From Chromatiales bacterium (lineage in GTDB: Bacteria > Pseudomonadota > Gammaproteobacteria > Poriferisulfidales > Oxydemutatoraceae): DNA of 64,000 nt. The stretch spans positions 153,354 to 217,353 of the forward strand of contig JACONC010000002.1 in assembly GCA_014323925.1 (NCBI GenBank), read 5' to 3'. Made by a program: the position numbers and the translations under genes. How positions within the stretch are numbered: the stretch's first letter is position 1; each line of letters begins with the position of its first letter. Below are positions 57,273 to 64,000 of the stretch, piece after piece. Below the pieces are notes generated by a model. It saw only the letters and a list, made by a program, of their open reading frames with translations, was not told where the DNA came from and searched no databases.

Positions 57273-59369
57273 ATGTTTAGATATGGTTATTTGAGCATTG
57301 CGGCATCGAATTTGTTGCTACTGAGTTCGGTATTATTTGCCGAAGCTGAGCAATGTGTGCCGGTGGGTATGCCATCCGCTGCTACCGCTGAGCAACTTCG
57401 CCTCTCGGCAGACCGAATAGAAATCAATCCTAATCAAACATCAGTTTTGCAAGGACGGGTACAATTACAGAAAGATAACAATCGGATACTCGCCGATAGG
57501 GTTGCAGTTGATGCCGATAACGATAAACTCGTTGCGCGCGGTAATGTGCGTTATACGAGTTGCAATATCCAAACACCGCCCTGGTTTATCTCTGCCGATG
57601 AGCTGACTTTGGATAGAGATAAACAGACCGGCGTTATCAAAAGAGCATGGTTGCACTTGGGTGAGGTTCCGTTTTTGTATTTGCCGCGCTACCGTTTGAG
57701 CCTATCTGAGAACCGGCGTAAAAGTGGTTTGTTGCCGCCGCGCTTGAGTTATAACAGCAATGCCGGCGTTGAAGCCGGGAGTCCTTGGTATTTTAATATA
57801 GCGCCGAATAAAGATATGACGATTACGCCCAAAGTCTATAGTCAGCGCGGTGCAGGAGTTGATGTAGATGCGCGCTATTTATATGCTCGTGAGTACGGTA
57901 GATTAGGTTTTTCATGGCTAGATGATACTGATTACGACGACCATCGCTACTTCTATTTTTTTGAGCATCGCGCTAGGGGTGATGATATATTTCGTTTAGA
58001 TGTTAAAGTGCAAAGGGTCTCCGATACTGATTATATAGAAGATCTAGCTAGCAATATAACTTTGTTGAATCAATCGTATTTGCGTAGTTATGTGGAGAGC
58101 GATTTGTTTTGGCGAGGTTGGCACTTTAATTTTCAAAGCGAGTCTTTACAAAGAGCCGACGCTGATGCGAATTGGTTGCAAGAACCTTACCAATATCAGC
58201 TCAGACCGGGATTGAAAGCGACGCGGATATTCGACGATGGTCCCTTGGGTATGAATTTCGTGTTTCAATCTCAAGCGGCACAATTCGTGCATAAATATAG
58301 TTATATACAAGATAGCGATGGCAACCGTGATTATATTCCAGTTGGCAATCGTTTTCATAATAGTCTCAGAATGGATTGGCAATATCGCCGACCTTGGTTT
58401 TTTTTCACATCCGCAGCAACCATCAACCACACGCACTATAAGCTCTATCGGCAAGACAACATCAATCGCACGCAACCGGTCTATAGCCTACATTCGGGCT
58501 TGATATTTGAAAAAACACCTGGCGAAGGCGACCGATTCAAGCACACCCTAGAGCCTACTTTGTTTTACTTGAATGTGCCACGACGGCAGCAGGACGATAT
58601 ACCGTTATTTGATACGACTGCAAACGAGTTTAATTTTGCCAGTTTGTTTTCTGAGAACCGTTTTAACGGCATTGATAGAATTGGTGATGCCGACCAGCTG
58701 ACAGTGGCTTTGAACAGTCGTTTATTACATCGTAGCAGTGGTAAAGAGGCGTTACGCGCAAGCATCGGCCGTATTTATTATTTGAGGGAGCAGCGGGTAC
58801 GTTTGAATGAGCGGCGCGATGAAAATCGGCCGCAATCTCCGTTAATCGGAGAACTTGGGTTGGATCTGAATAATAAAGTAAAGTTTCTATCATCGTGGGT
58901 TTGGGACTCTAAGCAGGATCAAACCTTAAAATTTACTACTAGGCTGTCGCTTAAAGGCAGTGGTAATCGTCGGGTAAATCTATACTATCGCTCGCAAGCT
59001 GATGCCTTCGGTGACCAGCTACCCGACGAGTTCGATTCCAACCGCGGCTATGAACAAGCTGGTGTCAATCTAGGTATGCCGTTGAATGATAACTGGACGA
59101 TGTTGGCCGGCTTGCTACATGATTTTGATGCCGACAATAGTTTATCAACTTTCTTGGGTGTTCGTTATAGAAGCTGTTGCTGGTCGGTTGGTTTTAATGT
59201 GCAGCGTCGTTTGGTAGATGTAGACAACGAGAGCGGTCGTTTGATAGATGGTGATTTAGATTATGAAACTCATATAGGTTTTGAGTTCAATCTCGAGGGC
59301 TTGAGTGATTTGGGCAATAATCTAGACGAGACTTTGGGCAATCAAATATTCGGCTATTGGTGGGAATAG
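57273..59369 (+). CDS. lptD: LPS-assembly protein LptD
   Basis: I prefer ATG 57273 (MFRYGYLSIAAS) to TTG 57258, giving 698 residues. A signal peptide is followed by the OstA-like N-domain (LSADRIEINPNQTSVLQGRV). The C-terminal barrel opens with FLYLPRYRLSLSENRRKSGL, PWYFNIAPNKDMTITPK and ends near GNQIFGYWWE. The conserved Cys pairs are visible: EQCVPVG and TSCNI in the N-domain and SCCWSVGF near the end. It inserts lipopolysaccharide in the outer leaflet with LptE. surA does not follow, as the next gene is a convergent porin. Confidence 0.95.
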   Translation: MFRYGYLSIAASNLLLLSSVLFAEAEQCVPVGMPSAATAEQLRLSADRIEINPNQTSVLQGRVQLQKDNNRILADRVAVDADNDKLVARGNVRYTSCNIQTPPWFISADELTLDRDKQTGVIKRAWLHLGEVPFLYLPRYRLSLSENRRKSGLLPPRLSYNSNAGVEAGSPWYFNIAPNKDMTITPKVYSQRGAGVDVDARYLYAREYGRLGFSWLDDTDYDDHRYFYFFEHRARGDDIFRLDVKVQRVSDTDYIEDLASNITLLNQSYLRSYVESDLFWRGWHFNFQSESLQRADADANWLQEPYQYQLRPGLKATRIFDDGPLGMNFVFQSQAAQFVHKYSYIQDSDGNRDYIPVGNRFHNSLRMDWQYRRPWFFFTSAATINHTHYKLYRQDNINRTQPVYSLHSGLIFEKTPGEGDRFKHTLEPTLFYLNVPRRQQDDIPLFDTTANEFNFASLFSENRFNGIDRIGDADQLTVALNSRLLHRSSGKEALRASIGRIYYLREQRVRLNERRDENRPQSPLIGELGLDLNNKVKFLSSWVWDSKQDQTLKFTTRLSLKGSGNRRVNLYYRSQADAFGDQLPDEFDSNRGYEQAGVNLGMPLNDNWTMLAGLLHDFDADNSLSTFLGVRYRSCCWSVGFNVQRRLVDVDNESGRLIDGDLDYETHIGFEFNLEGLSDLGNNLDETLGNQIFGYWWE

Positions 59370-59388
59370 TCTAGTTATATATCTAAAG

Positions 59389-59440
59389 GGCTTTAGGGGT
59401 TAAAGCCGTAGGAGCGACCTGATATGGCTGCCCCTACGGC
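59389..59440. repeat. adjacent inverted repeats after lptD
   Basis: GGCTTTA-GGGGT-TAAAGCC (59389-59407) is directly followed by GCCGTAGG (59405-59412) and CCTACGGC (59433-59440), which share bases with it. Neither has a T-run, so an intrinsic terminator is not clear. The GTAGGAGCGACCT core resembles dispersed intergenic repeats known in bacteria; here only one copy is seen. It may still end lptD transcription between the convergent genes. Confidence 0.45.
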
Positions 59441-59629
59441 CGCGTAGGGACGCGTTTAGCAGAAACTAATATGCCGTATACTGCAACAAGCGCAGTCGGC
59501 ATGCGTTATGCTAGATACATCGATACGCGAAGGGTAGAGGGTTGCCCGACACGGTTGGCTAGTGTGTGGGTATGCCTCTGTGATTCGGTAGAACATTTCT
59601 ATACCGGAACTTTTTAGTATTTTTATTTA

Positions 59630-60397
59630 CTAAAAGCTACTGGATACCGAAAAGACGACCGCATCGCAAACTGAATTATCTGCACAGTCATCAGAATCGA
59701 TGGAATCGTTCCACGACAGATCAAATGTCAGTATATCAAAGGTTTTAGATGCGCCAATTGCGTAATGAGAGTAATCATAGCCGGGCGTTGATTTATCGCC
59801 GTCTACATCCAGATAACCGACATTAACATAGGGGTCTATCATGCCCATTAGGCTCATGCCGAATCCACCGTGAATGTAATATGAGTCACCATCTTCGCCG
59901 TAATAGTCGGTTGAATAGGCAAGACCTATATTTGCCGACGGGGAGTATTCGTGATCCCATTCATAGCTTAAGCCACCGTAAAACTCTAAAAAGTCGTAGT
60001 CGCCTTCGACATCCTCATTTTGGTCAGGATAAATATAGTACAAAGCACCGATATCCCAGCCGATGCCATTGTTAAACTCACCACTGATGCCACCGTACAC
60101 ATCAATTTCAAGTGATGGAGTATCGGAGGTTTCGCCATTGAATTCCAGACTTGATGCCCAGATACCTAGGTAAAAGCCCGATTCGTGCGCATAATCAAAA
60201 CCGCCTTGTAGTGCTGGATCCTCATTGGTTTGAGTAACGCCGCGATACAAGTACTCCGATGTGAGCGTCACATTGGCACTCAAACTATGCGCTGAATGTT
60301 CCTCCGCAATAGCGAAGGAAGAGTAGATAAAAGCTAGGAATAATAAGCTTCCGAAGAAGGGCTTATTAACCCTGCTTAATGTATATAATAATTTCAT
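59630..60397 (-). CDS. TorF family putative porin
   Basis: The 255-residue protein has a signal peptide (LFLAFIYSSFAIAEEHSAHS) and TorF signatures: SANVTLTSEYLYRGVTQTNEDPALQGGFDY, FYLGIWASSLEF and EIDVYGGISGEF. Amphipathic beta-strands run to a terminal VVFSVSSSF with the C-terminal Phe typical of outer-membrane barrels. It probably forms an outer-membrane channel; the substrate is unknown. It is on the minus strand, alone, and divergent from the Rpn pseudogene. A TTCCGAC/GTCGGAA hairpin lies upstream at 60524-60542. Confidence 0.83.
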   Translation of the reverse strand: MKLLYTLSRVNKPFFGSLLFLAFIYSSFAIAEEHSAHSLSANVTLTSEYLYRGVTQTNEDPALQGGFDYAHESGFYLGIWASSLEFNGETSDTPSLEIDVYGGISGEFNNGIGWDIGALYYIYPDQNEDVEGDYDFLEFYGGLSYEWDHEYSPSANIGLAYSTDYYGEDGDSYYIHGGFGMSLMGMIDPYVNVGYLDVDGDKSTPGYDYSHYAIGASKTFDILTFDLSWNDSIDSDDCADNSVCDAVVFSVSSSF

Positions 60398-60637
60398 TTT
60401 AATATCCTCAATATAGTTGAATTATAATAATAAAATAAATTATTCTAATTTAGATCTTTGTAAAATTCAATAAAAATCTGTATTTTTGGTCAAATCAAAG
60501 TATTAATACCATCTATCGGTTAATTCCGACCGTTTGTCGGAAAAGCTACATCGCCAACCTAAAAACCGATTAACTTATATGTTGTTATCAACAATATTGT
60601 TGCTAAAAATCACTCAACCTATAAGGAGAAATATCTC

Positions 60638-61597
60638 ATGACAAAAAAAACGCCCAAAAAAACTATGGGGTTAAAATTAACCCAAGAAATTACATTTAAG
60701 ATGTTCTTCTCAACGAACAAGCAGGTCTTGATGTCATTGCTTAAGCGCTTTCTGCCTATCCCCGATGACATCTCCGATATCATCATTCTAAACCCTGAAA
60801 CTGGCAGTCAAGATAACCAAACATCTTCATCCAAGCCGACTGATGCTCTGGACTGCGAACCACAAGCAATGCTGCCTGATAAATCGGATGAAAAGGAGGC
60901 CGTATTGGATTTACGAGTCATGCTCAGTAGTGGTGAGAATATCAATGTTCAGATGCAAGTGGCCTCCGGCAAATACCTGAAGGAAAGGATCTTATGTCAC
61001 TGGTCTAGACTCTATATGCAGGGCTTTAAGAAAGGGAAGGATCGCGACCCAGTCACACCGACCTATTCTTTGACATTCACGACCGACTCGATGTTCGGAA
61101 AAGAATTTAAAGGTAGTATTAATTCTTTTTCTCTACGCTTGGAAAAGCACCCTCATCTTCCACCTATTAAAGGTCTTAAGATTGTGACCGCCGAGTTAAA
61201 TAAACTGCCAAGCGATTATAGGCAATTGACTGATTTAAGAGAGAAATGGTGCTATTTTTTGAATCATTCCGAAGCGATAACGGAAGCGGAATACCATTAT
61301 TTGTCAGAAGACGAGGAACTTAAGATGGCACTAGAACATTTGAATAGATTGTCGGAAGATGAGAGGTTAAAGCAAGAAGCCTTATCCCGTGAGCCATCGG
61401 AGATGTCATAGTATTTACACGAACGAGGACTGCGAGAGGAAAGCGAAGCTGAAGGTATAGCTAAAGGCAGAGCTGAAGGCAAAACAGAGGCGCGTCTTGC
61501 AATTGCTAAACAAATGCTGAAAAAAAACTTTCCTCTATCAACAATCTCCGAGCTAACTGGTTTGTCTGACGCTGATATTAACCGTCTAAAAGAGTAA
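60638..61597 (+). pseudogene. Rpn/PD-(D/E)XK family transposase, interrupted by a stop
   Basis: A good AAGGAG site precedes ATG 60638. The frame is open for 257 codons, hits TAG at 61409-61411 and then continues in the same frame to TAA 61595-61597 (319 codons in all). It contains the nuclease-like LDLRVMLSSGENINVQMQVA segment (D...QxQ pattern), the LYMQGFKKGKD region, and a C-terminal EGIAKGRAEGKTEARLAIAK tail after the stop. A downstream copy keeps CAG (Gln) at the stop position, so TAG is a mutation. Rpn proteins are linked to recombination and transposition. Confidence 0.8.
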
Positions 61598-61598
61598 A

Positions 61599-61936
61599 AA
61601 ATGGTGCTATCTTTTGAGTCATTCCGAAGCGATGACGGAAGCGGCATACCATTATTTATCAAAAGACGAGGAACTTAAGATGGCACTAGAACACTTGAAT
61701 AGACTGTCGGAAGATGAGAGGTTAGAGCAAGAAGCCTTATCCCGTGAGCTATCGGAGATGGCACAGTATTTACACGAACGAGGACTGCGAGAGGAAGGCG
61801 AAGCTGAAGGTATAGCTAAAGGCAAAACAGAGGCGCGTCTTGCAATGGCTAAACAAATGTTGAAAAAAGACTTTCCACTATCGACAATCTCTTAGATAAC
61901 CGGTTTGTCTGATGCTGATATTAACCGTTCTAAAGG
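61599..61936 (+). repeat. tandem duplicate of the Rpn C-terminal part, also broken
   Basis: This copy repeats 61244-61597 with a 355-base offset, beginning with the same AATGGTGCTAT sequence. It keeps the SEMAQYLHERGL frame without the first copy's stop. It has lost 12 bases in the KGxAEGK repeat, has its own TAG at 61893-61895 where the first copy has GAG, and diverges near its end. It has no start codon of its own. It arose by tandem duplication and then decayed. Confidence 0.85.
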
Positions 61937-62133
61937 AACATCGCATTCTTATACAGTCGCAATCGCCTCAATGTTGCTCTATCACGCGCCCAATGTTTAA
62001 GTGGTAGTGGTGGCGAGTGTTAAGTTATGCAATGTTGCGTGTTCATCAGCAGAGCAAATGCAACTTGTCAACACTTATTGTCGGTTATGCGAATACGCAA
62101 AAAACTTCTTATCAAAGCGTAATTTCAGCACTA

Positions 62134-63111
62134 CTATGTCAATAGGTGCTGCACGGCAGCGCGTTCCTCGCATAATTCTTTCTCAGTGGCTACCATCATT
62201 TTGCGCTCGTAGTCATTCAATGGTAAGTCTTGCACTATATGCCATTGTCCGTTATTCGTAGTGACCGGAAAGGAGTAGACAATGCCAGGTGTTATGCCGT
62301 AGCTACCGTCGGCGACGACTCCCATGCTAACCCAATCGCCGGCCGGCGTCCCTAGTAGCCAATCGTGTATATGATTAACTATTGCGTTTGCCGCAGAGCC
62401 AGCTGACGAAGCACCGCGCGCTTCTATTACTTTTGCACCACGTTGCTGTACTGCTGGAATAAACTCTTGGTGCATCCAATCTTCGTCTAATTCTATGCGT
62501 GTGTCGTCTATCTCGCAGTGTAGAGGATCGGGAAATTGGGTTGCCGAGTGATTGCCCCAGATAGTCATTTTTTTGATTTGTCCGACCGCTTTGTTGTGTT
62601 TTTTAGCAATCATCGTCAGTGCTCGGTTGTGATCCAAGCGCGTCATACAACTAAATTGTGTAGCAGCTAGATTAGGTGCATGATGTGATGCGATGAGTGC
62701 ATTGGTATTCGCCGGGTTGCCTACGACCAGTACTTTGACATCTTTAGAGGCTACTGCATTTAATACTTGTCCTTGATGTTTGAAAATCTCACCGTTATCT
62801 TTTAATAAATCTTTACGCTCCATTCCTGCGCTTCTGGGTTTTGCGCCGACCAATATCGCAACATCAACATCGGCCATACCCTCTTCAATATTGCTAGTGC
62901 TAAGACAGTTGGTCAACAGAGGGAAAGCACAATCATCTAATTCCATTAACACACCGTCGAGCTGTTTTTCGGCTTGCTTCACTTCAATTAAGTTTAGCGC
63001 AATCGGTTGGGCGCCGAGCATTGCGCCGCTGGCAATTCTAAACGCAAGTGCGTAGCCAATGTTGCCGGCTGCACCAGTAATTGCAACTTTAATAGCTGTG
63101 TTGTTATCCAT
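62134..63111 (-). CDS. mdh: malate dehydrogenase Mdh
   Basis: The 325-residue NAD-dependent enzyme has the Rossmann [21 protein letters not shown], the [14 protein letters not shown] segment and [18 protein letters not shown]. The catalytic His is in [13 protein letters not shown]. The type is the longer (about 325 residue) malate dehydrogenase of many proteobacteria. It oxidises malate in the TCA cycle. A perfect 16-base palindrome lies 42-57 bases upstream of the ATG. Confidence 0.95.
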   Translation of the reverse strand: MDNNTAIKVAITGAAGNIGYALAFRIASGAMLGAQPIALNLIEVKQAEKQLDGVLMELDDCAFPLLTNCLSTSNIEEGMADVDVAILVGAKPRSAGMERKDLLKDNGEIFKHQGQVLNAVASKDVKVLVVGNPANTNALIASHHAPNLAATQFSCMTRLDHNRALTMIAKKHNKAVGQIKKMTIWGNHSATQFPDPLHCEIDDTRIELDEDWMHQEFIPAVQQRGAKVIEARGASSAGSAANAIVNHIHDWLLGTPAGDWVSMGVVADGSYGITPGIVYSFPVTTNNGQWHIVQDLPLNDYERKMMVATEKELCEERAAVQHLLT

Positions 63112-63499
63112 AGTTAAAATCCCCTAATCTTAGATTTCGTCAATAGCTGGTAGCAAACTATAGTTTGCACATTTACTATATAAGGAAATAATATTCTAGC
63201 ACAAGTGAGAATGCTGTTTGCGCTGTTGCGTGCGGTGTAACCATTGTGAATAACTGCGATACTCTGCGGCAAATAGCGCATAAATTGGAGGCAGATAGTT
63301 GTAGTCGGACAAAGTGGTGTTTGACATCAGGGCGTGCCTGCGGCAGTAGTACGCCACAGACTGAGTATCGAGGTGGTTCAGGTGGTCTATTTTGCGCAGA
63401 ATTCCATCAATGTAGGGCTACTGCTATAGTATGGCTGGGCATTAGGCTACTGTTTGCAGTTAAAAAATTTACTTAAAAACCCCTAGCTTTATAAAAATA
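63112..63499. other. 388-base stretch between mdh and the tRNA promoter
   Basis: No gene is supported. It contains the palindrome GCAAACTATAGTTTGC (63153-63168), a possible mdh operator, and TATAGT and TTGTGC hexamers on the minus strand that may form the mdh promoter. A 76-codon ORF at 63246-63476 has no family resemblance. Confidence 0.4.
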
Positions 63500-63508
63500 T
63501 GTTATACT
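63500..63508 (+). promoter_or_regulatory. extended -10 promoter candidate for the tRNA-tuf operon
   Basis: TGTTATACT (63500-63508) fits an extended -10 (TGnTATAAT with one change) about 46 bases upstream of tRNA-Tyr. No clear -35 hexamer is seen at the right distance, which fits the extended type. It would drive tRNA-Tyr, tRNA-Gly, tRNA-Thr and tuf together. Confidence 0.5.
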
Positions 63509-63554
63509 TCTATGTTCTCCGAGTTCTGAATCATCCGCAATCCAATAAGATTGT

Positions 63555-63636
63555 GGAGGGGTACCCAAGTGGTCAACGGGGGCAGACTGTAAATCTGCTG
63601 GCTATGCCTTCGTAGGTTCAAATCCTACCCCCTCCA
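63555..63636 (+). tRNA. tRNA-Tyr (GTA)
   Basis: An 82-base class II cloverleaf with acceptor GGAGGGG/CCCCTCC, anticodon stem-loop around CAGACTGTAAATCTG (anticodon GTA), a long variable arm and T-arm GTAGGTTCAAATCCTAC. CCA is not encoded. It begins the tRNA-tuf operon as tyrU does in E. coli. Confidence 0.95.
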
Positions 63637-63709
63637 AGTTATAGCTAGCTAGTTTAGTGGGAGCGAAATTAGTAAATGAACAGTAGTGTGGGATCAATAT
63701 TTATGAACG

Positions 63710-63780
<71 letters not shown>

Positions 63781-63808
63781 CTGGCCTTTTTGCGGCCCTT
63801 TTTTGCTC

Positions 63809-64000
<192 letters not shown>

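Noticed and set aside
62001..62261. 86-codon ORF opposite the mdh end
   Set aside because: It is a shadow of mdh in its second half and has no recognised domain.
63246..63476. 76-codon ORF between mdh and the tRNA cluster
   Set aside because: Cys/Arg/Gly-rich product without family resemblance, no ribosome-binding site, and it lies where promoters are expected.

Overview
The window looks like chromosomal DNA of a gammaproteobacterium outside the enterics. The main evidence is gene order. The block aspS-nudB-yebC-ruvCAB-tolQRAB-cpoB-queE-queC follows the order I know from Pseudomonas-type genomes. The grpE-dnaK-dnaJ-dapB, yceD-rpmF-plsX-fabH, dapF-DUF484-xerC and tRNA(Tyr)-tRNA(Gly)-tRNA(Thr)-tuf groups are also typical gammaproteobacterial arrangements. 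No rRNA genes, CRISPR arrays or complete insertion sequences were seen, and I cannot name a genus.

Layout. 1-10350: end of aspS, a GT2 glycosyltransferase on the other strand, nudB, yebC, the Holliday-junction genes ruvCAB, the Tol envelope genes (without ybgC or pal), cpoB, and two 7-deazaguanine (queuosine) genes. 10369-21446, mostly minus strand: a truncated sulfotransferase, pgsA, uvrC, a family 5 uracil-DNA glycosylase, fatty acid/phospholipid genes with rpmF, dapB and the DnaJ/DnaK/GrpE chaperones. dnaK and grpE each have a heat-shock (sigma-32) promoter candidate. 21475-29501: tRNA-Met, cell-wall and envelope genes, proS, cysG, rimI, a family 4 uracil-DNA glycosylase and leuA. 29769-34237: an accessory island with an XRE-ImmA regulator and three proteins carrying different PD-(D/E)XK nuclease signatures. 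Two of the three share a near-identical N-terminal module. 34584-43393: gltB, dnaG, xerC, DUF484, dapF. 43464-46480: a second accessory island with a small inverted-repeat element, an S24-type repressor with an in-frame stop near its start, a DUF4145 protein and a conserved hypothetical. 46739-59369: hisI, a GT9 heptosyltransferase, cytochrome c, bolA, a persulfide-dioxygenase-like protein, purC, bioD, aceA-icd, an efflux adaptor and lptD. 59630-64000: a TorF-like porin, a decayed and tandemly duplicated Rpn-type transposase/nuclease gene, mdh, three tRNAs and the start of tuf.

How the genes fit together. Most of the window is housekeeping: DNA repair (ruvCAB, uvrC, two uracil-DNA glycosylases), envelope building (tol, plsX, pgsA, GT9, lptD) and central carbon metabolism (aceA, icd and mdh near the glyoxylate branch point). 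The accessory material sits at gene-group boundaries: leuA/gltB, dapF/hisI, porin/mdh and queC/pgsA. The best candidate for a poorly described system is the four-gene operon at 29877-34237. It appears to pair a metallopeptidase-type regulator with a set of nucleases and fits the pattern of a defence island. That function is inferred from domains and context only.
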